From positions 1 through 56,649 of the forward strand of contig JAJRSA010000025.1 of NCBI GenBank assembly GCA_024279035.1: 56,649 nucleotides of DNA, given 5' to 3'. Shown piece by piece: positions 33,267 to 42,606 of the stretch. Under the pieces are notes generated by a model, which did no database searches, was not told the DNA's origin, and saw only the letters and a list, made by a program, of their open reading frames with translations. The position numbers were made by a program, and so were the translations under genes. The stretch comes from Alphaproteobacteria bacterium (GTDB taxonomy: Bacteria > Pseudomonadota > Alphaproteobacteria > Micavibrionales > Micavibrionaceae). Position 1 is the first letter of the stretch. Each line of letters opens with the position of its first letter.

Positions 33267-34454
33267 TTATTGCTCTATAGCGCGTTGTATCTCAATTTTT
33301 GTATCTGCGGTGAGATTAAGAAGATCCAAGAACTTCGTCAACTCAACAGACTCAGAGTTCGCAATATAGACAATATCTTCATCCTGTATAGGAAAATTTT
33401 TAGCCAAGAAAAATCCGTCAGGTTCTCGTAAATTCAACCGATAGATAATTGGTGCTTTCACTTTCAACTCTTTCGCATTTTCAGGAAAGTCTAAGCGCAA
33501 CCCCATTCTATTGAGGTTTTTACGTGTTTCGTGCCGATACACGTAGATCTCTGCGGGATCTGCACGTCCATCTTGCAACCCTCTTGCCTCTCCGATTGCC
33601 TCTGCAAGCGACATGCTTCTCTTGATAAAAGGATAATTCCCATTAAACCCTGACGCGCCAAACATTTGAAACATTTCTGGCTCTCTATACAGATACACCG
33701 TATCTTTTGGATGCAAATAAATATTTTTTGTTGGATCAAGAACCAATAAATCAAACGGGATTTCCCATTCATAGGGCCCTCTTTGCAAAGAGACCCATGT
33801 TTCATATCCAGGGACGGTTGGCCCTCCAGCACGTGCGATGGCATCAAGGATTTTATCTCCATTAAGGCTCAAGGAAAATCGACTGGAATTTGCCACTTCT
33901 CCAACCACACTGACCTCAGATCCATTTCTGCTTGTGATAGACACAATTGTTTGAGGCTCAATCGCGCGATGACCCAGTTTTTCAGAAATTTCTCTTCCAA
34001 TGGCTGTCGGTGTTCTACCCACGACAGAAATAGTCCCTGCAAAAGGCACATCAATCAATCCAGATTTATCAACAATTTGAGGAGGAATACTCACAAAATT
34101 CCCGGGACGCACGCCCGCCTCCACAGGAATAAATAGCCCTCCTGACTGAGATTCATAAATAGTGACTTGCACCGTGTCATTCACATCGATCTTAATATCT
34201 TGTGGAGATTGATCTCTTGGCCATCCTTTACTATCAGGATATGTCTTATTCAACGTCGATAAATAGCGTGTAATAGGCCGTGAAAGATCGACCAACGCAT
34301 ATCGAAAGTCACTCACTTCGATTTGGCGCCTTTGTTGTAAAGAGGCCTTTTCTTTCATGCTTTGGCTATAGGGGCCAGACGCAGGCAAAACCGTACAGCC
34401 AAAAAGGGAAAGGGTAGCAAAAACGCTACAAATTATTTGTTTATGGTAATACAT
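33267..34454 (-). CDS. Outer-membrane polysaccharide export lipoprotein (Wza-like)
   Basis: About 395 residues. A lipoprotein signal ends in lipobox LFGC (Cys20). Then come a polysaccharide-export (PES) domain with IDVNDTVQVTIYE, and two or three SLBB-type domains (VSVVGEVANSSRFSL, DAIARAGGPTVPGYETWVSL; then SLAEAIGEARGL). The usual C-terminal amphipathic helix of E. coli Wza is not obvious. It forms the outer-membrane exit for the polymer. The start at 34454 is chosen from the signal; the upstream extension of the frame crosses the divergent promoter region. It heads a minus-strand set: wza, glycosyltransferase, wzx, acyltransferases. Confidence 0.9.
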   Translation of the reverse strand: MYYHKQIICSVFATLSLFGCTVLPASGPYSQSMKEKASLQQRRQIEVSDFRYALVDLSRPITRYLSTLNKTYPDSKGWPRDQSPQDIKIDVNDTVQVTIYESQSGGLFIPVEAGVRPGNFVSIPPQIVDKSGLIDVPFAGTISVVGRTPTAIGREISEKLGHRAIEPQTIVSITSRNGSEVSVVGEVANSSRFSLSLNGDKILDAIARAGGPTVPGYETWVSLQRGPYEWEIPFDLLVLDPTKNIYLHPKDTVYLYREPEMFQMFGASGFNGNYPFIKRSMSLAEAIGEARGLQDGRADPAEIYVYRHETRKNLNRMGLRLDFPENAKELKVKAPIIYRLNLREPDGFFLAKNFPIQDEDIVYIANSESVELTKFLDLLNLTADTKIEIQRAIEQ

Positions 34455-34625
34455 GATGTGTTTTATATTTTGAATCAATATTTTTGAGAGTATGATTATA
34501 GCTGTTTTTCTATATAATTCAACTGATTTCACCCTTTTATATACTTGCCTCACCGCCTGTTCATATTTATCTTCGACTTTAGAAAGGGGATATGCCATAT
34601 AGTTCACGTGAATGGAAAAATAAAC

Positions 34626-36116
34626 ATGAATGATACATCAAATAATAAATCAAGGCCTCTTGTCAAAAGAGTCATCAGTGGAGCCCTGTTCTTCTCTGAC
34701 GTAATCATGATGATTTTCTCCTTTATGTTTGCTTTCTTTACAATAAAGATCTTAAAAAACACTCTTTTCACAGAGATCTATAATAAACCTCTCCCTGAAT
34801 ATGCTCATATCAATGATCTTGTTTTCATGTGGATCTGCCCCATTGTTTTGTTTCTCTTTTTTACCAAGGGACATTACACACAGCGCATTCCATGGTGGAA
34901 TCAAGTTCAGAGCATCCTCTCAATATGTCTTTTGGCCTTTGTCATTGATGGGTTTGTCCATTTTGCACTTGATACATCCTTTTCACGATTGCTCGTGGGA
35001 TTCAGTTGGGCATATGCTTTTGTCTTAATTCTCATTGGACGACAACTGGTTTATATCTTACTCCGTGGAAAAGGACTCTGGCGGATTTCCACAACCGTTA
35101 TTGGAGACATGGGCACTGTCACAGATATTCTCTTTGCTTTCAGTACAGATCACTATACGGGGTATAAAGTACAAACTGTAGCCCTCCGCGATGAAAACAC
35201 CCAAGAGTTCATCACGGAGTTTCTCCCTGAAAAATATAAAAATATAAACATCATTTATGATGATATAGATTATCATCACTATATAGAAAATAATCTTGAT
35301 CAGTTTTTTGTGATCTCTCTAGAGAGTTTTCGTGGTACAGAACGTGATGCACTTATTAAACTCTTAACTGAACGCAAAGCTTTGTATGCCGCTGTCCCTG
35401 CTATCTCTCGTATGAGCCTCATAGAGATGGAACCTCGTCACTTTTTTGGGTACGATATTATGCTTCTCCATGCCAAAAACACGCTCTTTTCACCCTTAGG
35501 ACGTATTGTAAAACGGAGCATGGATATTGTACTCGCCTCTCTTGCACTCCTGTGCCTGTTTCCTATTATGCTCTCTGTCATGGGGTTTCTAAAGCTAGAA
35601 GGACAAGGCGGAAGTCTTTTTTATGGGGGATACAGAGTTGGCCGCTATGGAAAAAAATTCAAATGTTGGAAATTTAGATCCATGGAGCCAGACTCCGACC
35701 ATCTCCTCCATGACCTTCTGGACAATGACCCAGACGCAAAAGCAGAATGGGATATATTCAAAAAACTAAAACGCCCAGATCCACGCGTCACAACCAAAAC
35801 AGCCCGTATTATTCGGAAACTTAGCATTGATGAGCTTCCCCAACTCTGGAACGTTCTCAAAGGCGATATGAGTTTGGTCGGCCCTCGCCCTATCTTACAG
35901 AGTGAAATAGATTTATTTGGAGACCATATCCATCAATATTACCAAACTCGCCCCGGTATTACCGATTTGTGGCAAGTGAGTGGACGCAACAATACAAGCT
36001 TCAAAAGACGCACCTACTGGGACAGCTGGTATGTCCGCAATTGGTCCATCTGGGGTGACATCGTCATCATGATCAAAACAGTCCGCGCTGTCCTTGGAAG
36101 CGCAGGAGCGCACTAA
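34626..36116 (+). CDS. Polyprenyl-phosphate sugar-1-phosphate transferase (WbaP-like)
   Basis: About 496 residues. Four or five N-terminal membrane helices (to ~165), a cytoplasmic CoA-binding-like middle domain (~170-290), then a re-entrant helix and the catalytic domain: KRSMDIVLASLALLCLFPIM, KFRSM, IRKLSIDELPQLWNVLKGDM, SLVGPRP, and RPGITDLWQVSGR. It transfers a sugar-1-phosphate, probably galactose or glucose, to undecaprenyl phosphate and so starts each repeat unit. The ATG at 34626 is preceded only by a weak GGAAAA site. Its TAA overlaps the convergent manC stop by four bases. The ~170-base AT-rich gap to the divergent wza probably holds promoters for both. Confidence 0.9.
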   Translation: MNDTSNNKSRPLVKRVISGALFFSDVIMMIFSFMFAFFTIKILKNTLFTEIYNKPLPEYAHINDLVFMWICPIVLFLFFTKGHYTQRIPWWNQVQSILSICLLAFVIDGFVHFALDTSFSRLLVGFSWAYAFVLILIGRQLVYILLRGKGLWRISTTVIGDMGTVTDILFAFSTDHYTGYKVQTVALRDENTQEFITEFLPEKYKNINIIYDDIDYHHYIENNLDQFFVISLESFRGTERDALIKLLTERKALYAAVPAISRMSLIEMEPRHFFGYDIMLLHAKNTLFSPLGRIVKRSMDIVLASLALLCLFPIMLSVMGFLKLEGQGGSLFYGGYRVGRYGKKFKCWKFRSMEPDSDHLLHDLLDNDPDAKAEWDIFKKLKRPDPRVTTKTARIIRKLSIDELPQLWNVLKGDMSLVGPRPILQSEIDLFGDHIHQYYQTRPGITDLWQVSGRNNTSFKRRTYWDSWYVRNWSIWGDIVIMIKTVRAVLGSAGAH

Positions 36117-37516
36117 ACTCGCCCATATAAATCTTCTAACCGAATAATATCATCTTCCCCTAGATAACTCCCTGTTTGCACCTCAATAATTTCCAACATA
36201 ATCTTGCCGGGGTTTTCAAGCGCGTGCACTATACCAAGAGGGATATAGACCGACTCATTTTCTGTCAAAAGGAAGCTCTCCTCCCCTTTTGTGACTTTGG
36301 CGGTGCCTTTGACAATCACCCAATGTTCCGAGCGATGATTATGTTTTTGGAGAGACAGCTTTGCCCCCGGTTTCACAGAGATCCGCTTAACCTGATCTCG
36401 TTCCCCATGACAGATCGAATCATAATGCCCCCATGGTCTATAAACCGTCCGATGGTGCTTGGCTTCAGAGCGTTGCATCACTTTTAACTGATCCACAATA
36501 AGTTTAACATCTTGGACTTTTGTCTTATCTGCTACTAAAAGAGCATCTTGCGTATCAACCACAATAAGGTTATCAACGCCCAATACTGTCACCAACTTAT
36601 CCTGACTATGGATAAAATTGTTATGACTGTCGCGCACAATCACATCTCCCTGACATACATTCTCGTCACTATCTTTGGGTGATACTGCCCATACCGCATC
36701 CCACGAGCCAATATCATTCCACTGCGCATCCAGTGCCACAACACATCCTTTCTGTGTATGCTCCATCACCGCATAATCAATCGAAATATCTGCACATTTC
36801 TCAAACTCATCTTGAGGCAAGCGTATAAAATCCAAATCATAACGCGCATTTTTGACGGCCTCTTTGACATGTGCCAAGAGATCAGGCTGATGCGCTTCTA
36901 TCTCAGACAAATAGCGCGACGCTTTAAAACAAAACATCCCACTATTCCAGAGATATTTCCCACTTTGAACAAAGCCCTCTGCTGTCTGTAGATCTGGTTT
37001 TTCTTTAAACGCCGCAATTTCATGCGCTTCACTTTCAAGCGCTTGACCAATCTCAATATAGCCATACCCCGTATGTGGCTCCGTTGGAGTAATACCAAAC
37101 GTCACCATATAGCCTTGCTCTGCCATCTCTTGTGCTGTTTTGGTGGCCTGTGCCAGCGCTTTCATATCTTCAATAATGTGATCCGCAGGCAAGACCATTA
37201 AAAGAGGGTCTTGCCCCTTTTGCATTGCAATAAGCGCCGCCGCCGCAATCGCAGGGGCTGTATTTCGTCCGATTGGCTCTAACACAATATCTTGTGCCTT
37301 ATATCCAATGTTTTGCATGTTCTCCGCCACAATAAAGCGATGTTCCTCATTACACACCACAATAGGATCTTCCAGCCCAAGTTGTTTCAAACGATAAACC
37401 GTCTCTTGAAAAAGCGTTTTATCAGAGTGAAGCGCCAAAAATTGCTTGGGGTAAAGTGGGCGAGACAACGGCCAAAGCCGTCCTCCAGACCCTCCTGACA
37501 AAATAATAGGGATCAT
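36113..37516 (-). CDS. manC: Mannose-1-phosphate guanylyltransferase / mannose-6-phosphate isomerase
   Basis: A bifunctional type II enzyme of 467 residues. The N-terminal GDP-mannose pyrophosphorylase domain opens with IILSGGSGGRLWPLSR and has VLPADHI; FEKCADISIDYAVME is another signature. The C-terminal cupin isomerase part has RPWGHYDSI, VKPGAKLSLQKHNHRSEHW and ESVYIPLGIVHALENPG with metal-binding His and Glu. It makes GDP-mannose for the exopolysaccharide. AAGGA precedes the ATG at about ten bases. No manB/pgm is in the window. Confidence 0.95.
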   Translation of the reverse strand: MIPIILSGGSGGRLWPLSRPLYPKQFLALHSDKTLFQETVYRLKQLGLEDPIVVCNEEHRFIVAENMQNIGYKAQDIVLEPIGRNTAPAIAAAALIAMQKGQDPLLMVLPADHIIEDMKALAQATKTAQEMAEQGYMVTFGITPTEPHTGYGYIEIGQALESEAHEIAAFKEKPDLQTAEGFVQSGKYLWNSGMFCFKASRYLSEIEAHQPDLLAHVKEAVKNARYDLDFIRLPQDEFEKCADISIDYAVMEHTQKGCVVALDAQWNDIGSWDAVWAVSPKDSDENVCQGDVIVRDSHNNFIHSQDKLVTVLGVDNLIVVDTQDALLVADKTKVQDVKLIVDQLKVMQRSEAKHHRTVYRPWGHYDSICHGERDQVKRISVKPGAKLSLQKHNHRSEHWVIVKGTAKVTKGEESFLLTENESVYIPLGIVHALENPGKIMLEIIEVQTGSYLGEDDIIRLEDLYGRV

Positions 37517-37589
37517 TCATTTTTCCTTTATGGGTATATTTATTCCAACGAGATATTATAGGTGTTTTTCTACAAGTACAATTGGAATA

Positions 37590-37618
37590 TTGACCTGAGA
37601 GACACTTCACACTATCTT
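37590..37618 (+). promoter_or_regulatory. Sigma-70-type promoter candidate for the DegP-like gene
   Basis: TTGACC at 37590-37595 and TATCTT at 37613-37618 are separated by 17 bases, a good -35/-10 pair. Transcription would begin near 37625, about 34 bases before the ATG at 37659. The AAGGAA ribosome-binding site lies between. No envelope-stress sigma-E-like motif was recognised here. Confidence 0.5.
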
Positions 37619-37658
37619 ACTTTTTCAAGTTTATTAGTATAAATAAGGAAATTTCTTC

Positions 37659-39074
37659 ATGCGCATACTTCTTGTTATTTTAATCTTTGCTGTGTCAACA
37701 TTGTCTGTTTCAGCACACGCAACCCCACCAAATAGTTTTGCCGATTTATCGGAACGCCTTCTTCCCTCTGTCGTTAACATTTCGTCAACACAAAAAGTAA
37801 ATGTAGAGGAGAGACAGAACATGCCTGACCTTCCAGAGTTTCCAGAAGGGTCTCCCTTTCAAGACTTCTTTGATCAATTTATGGACCGCCGAAACGCCCC
37901 TCATTCTATGCGCCCTCCGACCTCTTTGGGATCAGGGTTTGTGATTGATGCCCAGAAAGGCTATATCGTTACGAATAATCATGTGATTAATGACGCCGAT
38001 GAAGTACGTGTGATCCTCCAAGATGATGAAAGTCTCGAAGCTACAATTATTGGGCGCGACGAAAAGACAGATCTCGCTGTTCTTCAAATCAAAACTGACA
38101 AACCACTTACGGCTGTGCCCTTTGGCGACAGCAATGCCATGCGAGTTGGGGACTGGATCTTAGCCATTGGAAATCCCTTTGGGCTAGGAGGCACAGTCAC
38201 TGCAGGGATTATTTCCGCACGCCAACGCAATATTCAAGCAGGGCCTTACGATGATTTCATTCAAACAGATGCCTCCATCAACAGAGGAAACTCTGGAGGC
38301 CCTATGTTTAATCTCAAAGGGGAAGTGATTGGCATTAATACCGCTATTTTCTCTCCAACAGGGGGCTCCGTTGGAATTGGATTTGCTGTCCCCGCAGATC
38401 TTGCGCGCCCCATTATAAACCAATTGATTAAATATGGGAAAACACGCCGTGGATGGCTTGGTGTCCGTATTCAAACCGTCACCGATGAAATTGCAGAAAG
38501 CTTAGAGCTTCCAGAAGCGATGGGCGCCATGGTGGCCAGCATCACACCCACAGGCCCTGCAGAAAAAGCAAACCTCAAGATGGGCGATATCATTCTCTCC
38601 TTTAATGGAAAACCTATTTCTGAGATGCGTGAACTTCCTCGGACAGTGGCAGAAACAGAAATCGGAAGCACCGTTGAAGTTGTCTTCTGGCGAGATGGAA
38701 AAAAACGGACAACACAGGTTAAAGTCGCTGAACTTGAAAAGGCGGAAGAAGAAGGCCTTCTGACACACTCGACTAATAACACGGCCCCCTCTCTCACCAA
38801 AGGTCTTAAAATTGACCTTGTAGGGATGAGTCTTGCTCTACAAGAGGGTGATATTGTGATCACAGACATTGACCCTAACAGTGAGGCCATGGATAAAAAT
38901 CTTACCCTTGGAGATATCATTCGGGAAATCAACCAAAAGCCAATCACCTCTCCCAAACAAGCAGAGAATATTATTCTAAAAGCCCATAAAAAAGGGAAAA
39001 CATCTATTCTTCTCCTCATTGACCCGCAAGGACAAGGAGACGCACGGTTTGTAGCCCTTAAGTTAAAACAATAG
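37659..39074 (+). CDS. Periplasmic serine protease, DegP/DegQ (HtrA) family
   Basis: 471 residues. Signal peptide ending at SAHA. The trypsin-like domain has His108 (TNNHVI), Asp138 (KTDLAV) and Ser212 (GNSGGP), with the LGSGFVI and IGNPFGLGGTVTAG motifs. Two PDZ domains follow, ~260-350 and ~380-471. A long phenylalanine/proline-rich loop after the first strand (~55-85) is typical of the LA loop in DegP/DegQ. It degrades or refolds misfolded envelope proteins. A sigma-70-like promoter lies upstream. It ends 14 bases before the convergent DUF4402 pseudogene. Confidence 0.93.
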   Translation: MRILLVILIFAVSTLSVSAHATPPNSFADLSERLLPSVVNISSTQKVNVEERQNMPDLPEFPEGSPFQDFFDQFMDRRNAPHSMRPPTSLGSGFVIDAQKGYIVTNNHVINDADEVRVILQDDESLEATIIGRDEKTDLAVLQIKTDKPLTAVPFGDSNAMRVGDWILAIGNPFGLGGTVTAGIISARQRNIQAGPYDDFIQTDASINRGNSGGPMFNLKGEVIGINTAIFSPTGGSVGIGFAVPADLARPIINQLIKYGKTRRGWLGVRIQTVTDEIAESLELPEAMGAMVASITPTGPAEKANLKMGDIILSFNGKPISEMRELPRTVAETEIGSTVEVVFWRDGKKRTTQVKVAELEKAEEEGLLTHSTNNTAPSLTKGLKIDLVGMSLALQEGDIVITDIDPNSEAMDKNLTLGDIIREINQKPITSPKQAENIILKAHKKGKTSILLLIDPQGQGDARFVALKLKQ

Positions 39075-39088
39075 GATTAGAAACACGC

Positions 39089-39541
39089 TTAATAATTGAC
39101 CGTAATATTAAATGTATCATCATAATTCCCATCGCCATAGGTGTCTCCCCCTATGGATTGAAAGCGTCCTCCGATGAAGAAATTTGCTGATCCTGCAGGA
39201 TCAGTGACCAGAACTGCGGGCGCTGTTGTAAAATTGTCGAGGGTAAAATTACTTCCAGGACCCGTGAGGGTGACAGAGGCTGGGGTTGTAATTGTATAGG
39301 CAACGCTTGGAGTCGCGCCTGTGATCTGATATTCACCACGTTGAGGATCGTCAATAATATAGGTGTTGGCATTACTTGTGTACGAGCCCGTGGCTTGAAG
39401 CGTAATTTCTACGAAATTTGTAAAGTTACGGATGGCGAATGTACCAAACCCTAGAGGTTGAAACGTTGTGATCACTTAGGCGTGTGCCCTCATTATGGTG
39501 CACCACAGACAGAGTAAGGAGAAAAGAAAGAGACGTGCCAT
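39089..39541 (-). pseudogene. DUF4402 secreted protein interrupted by an in-frame stop after the signal peptide
   Basis: Read on the minus strand, an ATG at 39541 starts a typical signal peptide (MARLFLFSLLCLWC, then IMRAHA), followed directly by TAA (39478-39476) and then, in the same frame, GTG and a 128-codon DUF4402 domain (VITTFQPLGFGTFAI...). The intact paralogue at 39600-40055 reads VQAQVVVTPTQ at the equivalent place, so a CAA glutamine codon changed to TAA explains the break. The domain itself (NANTYIIDDPQRGEYQITGA, ending TFNITVNY) is undamaged. Either this is a recent nonsense mutation, a sequencing error, or the domain is made without a signal from the GTG. DUF4402 proteins are small beta-rich exported proteins of unknown function. 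Confidence 0.75.
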
Positions 39542-39599
39542 AATAAGAAGTATCTGTCATGACCCCCCTCTCTCTCAAGAGACGTATACTATGGTAGGC

Positions 39600-40055
39600 T
39601 CAAAAATTAATAGTGATGTTGAAGGTATCATTGTAAAGACCATCTCCGAACACTGTCCCAGATACAGACCTCAGACGTCCTGCAATTCGAAAATTATCCT
39701 CTCCTGCCCCATTCGTTACAAGAGTGTTAGGTCTCACCCTAAAATTATCAACTGTAAAAATACCCCCTGGACCTGTTAATGTAACGGTTGCAGGTGTCGT
39801 TACAGTATATGTTGAGCTAGCAGGACCTCCTGTGAGAAGATATTCACCGCGTTGAGGATCCGAGATAATATAAGTGTTCGCGTTCGTCGTAAATGTTCCG
39901 TTATTGCGGATTCTAACATTCACATTATCCGTTAAGTTCTGAATTGCAATCGTTCCAAAACTGAGGATTTGTGTTGGAGTAACAACTACTTGTGCCTGTA
40001 CAGGAAAACTCCATGCACAAATACTAACCAAAGAGAGAAGGGAAATATGTACCAT
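39600..40055 (-). CDS. DUF4402 domain-containing secreted protein
   Basis: About 151 residues with a signal peptide (MVHISLLSLVSICAWSFPVQA) and an all-beta domain: LSFGTIAIQNLTDNVNVRI, ANTYIISDPQRGEYLLTGG, TVTLTGPGGIFTVDNF and the end DTFNITINF. These match the DUF4402 family, common in alphaproteobacteria and possibly surface or pilus-like. ATG 40055 is preferred; a GTG three codons earlier is possible. It is the paralogue of the interrupted copy downstream and probably duplicated in tandem. It is four codons from the lytic transglycosylase gene upstream, same strand. Confidence 0.82.
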   Translation of the reverse strand: MVHISLLSLVSICAWSFPVQAQVVVTPTQILSFGTIAIQNLTDNVNVRIRNNGTFTTNANTYIISDPQRGEYLLTGGPASSTYTVTTPATVTLTGPGGIFTVDNFRVRPNTLVTNGAGEDNFRIAGRLRSVSGTVFGDGLYNDTFNITINF

Positions 40056-40068
40056 GATGTGCACCCTA

Positions 40069-40893
40069 TCACCCTGACTGAGATTTGTCTTCTAAAACTG
40101 TGAGCCATAAAAGATCAGCTGGATTATGCAATAAATGCCCTAATCCGTATTGTGTTTTGATCTGTGCAGTGAAGCTTGACAAAGAGGTCTGTTGAGTAGG
40201 TATAAAAAAATCAAGAGACGGGCTTATTGCTTGAGGCACATATACAATATCTTGTGCAACAGGTTCTTGTGCAACAGGCGCGTTTTCCCCTTCAATTTTA
40301 AATTTCTGATCAAATTTTGCATAGATTTCGGAGAGAGTCCGAGGGCGGTGATTGTGATCAAAAAAGATCGCTTTATTGGCCTGTGCTTCTTTGGGAAACA
40401 AATCAGCACCTTTGAGAGAGGGAGACTCGGCGTGTGCCTTTAAAAACCCCGCCGCACGAGACGCGCCCATAAAATGAGCAAAATACAATTCCGTGCTCCC
40501 AATTTGAGTGCCTTCTCCCAAGAGCATCTTCAATGTGTTCTTATTTTCATTGGCCAATTCTCCTGCCATGTAAGAGGAGATCTTTGGATCATTACGGAGC
40601 TTTAAAAGATCTGATTTGGGTTGGGTCGTATCAATGCCATATTCAGCACCATATTGCTCAACCATAGAGAGCCATGTCTTGTCAATGAACTGAAATAAAC
40701 CTGTGGCGCTACTGGTTTTGGCTTTGATGTCTGGACGAAAACTGCTCTCGGCATTGGCTTGTTGCATCAAATAGGCAAAATCGACCCCTGTTTTCGTGCT
40801 TGCGCGCTGAATAGAGCCTGTAATTTTTGCGCCAGCTTGCTGTTTAAGCGAGGCTAACATATTGTTTTGTAGGGGCTGTGGGTGTAAACTCAT
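40069..40893 (-). CDS. Lytic transglycosylase (SLT domain) protein
   Basis: 274 residues. Residues ~25-110 form a soluble lytic transglycosylase domain: GVDFAYLMQQANAESSFRP, with the catalytic Glu in AESS, then SSATGLFQFIDKTWL and GIDTTQPKSDLLKLRNDP. A middle region with YFAHFMGASRAAGFLKA resembles the later core of this family. No Sec signal peptide is visible, which is unusual for a peptidoglycan enzyme; it may be exported by another route, as flagellar or secretion-associated transglycosylases are. The C-terminal ~80 residues are low complexity (APVAQEPVAQ) and unassigned. AAAGGA lies 12 bases upstream. Confidence 0.82.
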   Translation of the reverse strand: MSLHPQPLQNNMLASLKQQAGAKITGSIQRASTKTGVDFAYLMQQANAESSFRPDIKAKTSSATGLFQFIDKTWLSMVEQYGAEYGIDTTQPKSDLLKLRNDPKISSYMAGELANENKNTLKMLLGEGTQIGSTELYFAHFMGASRAAGFLKAHAESPSLKGADLFPKEAQANKAIFFDHNHRPRTLSEIYAKFDQKFKIEGENAPVAQEPVAQDIVYVPQAISPSLDFFIPTQQTSLSSFTAQIKTQYGLGHLLHNPADLLWLTVLEDKSQSG

Positions 40894-40962
40894 TTGTGAT
40901 GCAATCCTTTCTTACTTTAGACTGTGCAAACCCTATGCCAACCCTCTCAATAAGGATATTTG

Positions 40963-42606
40963 ATGACTGACTACACACCTCCGCTTGAAGATATGAATTT
41001 TCTGATCCACCATGTGTTTGAAGGACAAGGCCTTGAACAGGGAAATCTGGATCGCGATATGGTCACTGCCATTTTGGAAGAAGCGGGAAAAGTAGCAAGT
41101 GGCGTTCTTGCCCCTCTCAATAAAGTGGGAGACCAACAGGGTGCAACCTTGTCCGATGGAGAGGTCACAACCGCCAAAGGGTTCAAAGAGGCCTATAAGG
41201 AATATTGCGACGGAGGATGGAACTCTGTCCCCTTTCCAGAAGAATATGGGGGCATGAACCTCCCTTGGAGCATTGCCTTCCCGATCCAAGAAATGTGGCA
41301 GGCCGCAAACATGTCTTTTGGTCTGTGCCCACTTCTCAATCAAGGGGCAACAGAAACCATTCTTTCGCATGGATCGGATGTACAAAAACAGACGTACCTG
41401 TCTCACATGGTGTCAGGACTATGGACAGGCACAATGAATCTCACAGAGTCTCAGGCAGGGTAAGATTTAGGATCAATCAAAACCAAAGCAGTGGAGCAAG
41501 AGGACGGCACCTATTTGATCTCGGGTCAGAAGATCTTCATCACCTATGGGGAGCACGATATGAGTGAAAACATCATTCATTTGGTTCTCGCCCGCACTCA
41601 AAATGCACCAGAGGGATCAAAGGGGATGTCGCTCTTTATCGTTCCAAAATACCTTGAAAAGGAAGGGCATTATTCAAAACGAAACGATGTGACTTGCGTC
41701 TCACTTGAACATAAGCTTGGGATACATGCCTCTCCGACCTGTAGCATGTCTTTTGGAGACTCAGAGGGCGCTGTAGGGTATTTAGTGGGTGCAGAAAACC
41801 ACGGTTTAAAATATATGTTCACCATGATGAATAATGCACGCCTGTGCGTTGGGCTTCAAGGCATAGCCATTGCGGATCGTGCTCTGCAACATGCAACTCT
41901 TTTTGCACAAGAACGGGTGCAGGGGAAATCATTAGACACAAGTCAACCTGCTCCTATTATAGAGCATCCAGATGTGTATAGAATGCTAATGACGATGCAC
42001 TCTTTGGTTCTCGCAGGACGTACACTTACTTATGAGGCTGCGCTTTATATCGACCAAGATCAGCAGGACTATATTGATCTCCTCACGCCTATCGTAAAGT
42101 CATGGTGCACAGATATGGCCCAAGAGGTCACATCACTCGCCATTCAAGTTCATGGCGGAATGGGGTTCATTGAAGAAACAGGGGTCGCGCAATATGCCAG
42201 AGATGCACGCATTTTGCCTATCTATGAGGGTACAAACGGTATTCAAGCGCTTGACCTTGTCTTTCGGAAGATTCTTAAAACAAAAGGGGACCTCCTCTTT
42301 TCGTACTTAGAAGGACGTGTGAAAGTAAATGAAAAACACACTCAGCTCCTCAAAAGCATAGAAGATATCAAAAAAGTAACCTTGGACTTATTAGAACAAT
42401 CTCCAAGTGAGATGGCCATGCTGGCAACGCCTTATTTGAATGGTTTGGGCTATATTCTTGGAGGGATTGCGATGGCACGACGGGAACAAGCACTCTTAAA
42501 TGTCACAGACAAAGGTTTTATCACACGGCAAAGAGCCTGTATTACATTTTATATGCGCCACATTCTCCCTCGCGCGCAAACTGAGTTACTCGTCTGTGTC
42601 GGATGA
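40963..42606 (+). pseudogene. Acyl-CoA dehydrogenase interrupted by an in-frame TAA
   Basis: The frame runs from ATG 40963 (AAGGA upstream) for 166 codons to TAA at 41461-41463, then continues in the same frame for 380 codons to TGA at 42604. The stop falls in the flavin-site motif: LTESQAG-stop-DLGSIKTKAVEQ, where family members have TEPQAGSDLG or close variants. Ser167 (TCA) changed to TAA is a single C-to-A change. The rest looks functional, with FITYGEHDMSENIIHLVLAR, HGGMGFIEETG and the catalytic Glu in IYEGTNGIQALDL. It resembles the ~590-residue acyl-CoA dehydrogenases with a C-terminal extension but is shorter (~547) and stops soon after RHILPRAQ, so the end may also be truncated. Separate shorter products from GTG 41491 would be inactive. 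Confidence 0.85.

Noticed and set aside
34592-34633. 13-codon leader ORF before the WbaP-like gene
   Set aside because: Its ribosome-binding site is too close to the ATG and the peptide has no attenuator features.
38471-39019. 182-aa minus-strand ORF inside the DegP-like gene
   Set aside because: Antisense shadow of a well-supported protease gene, with no family resemblance.
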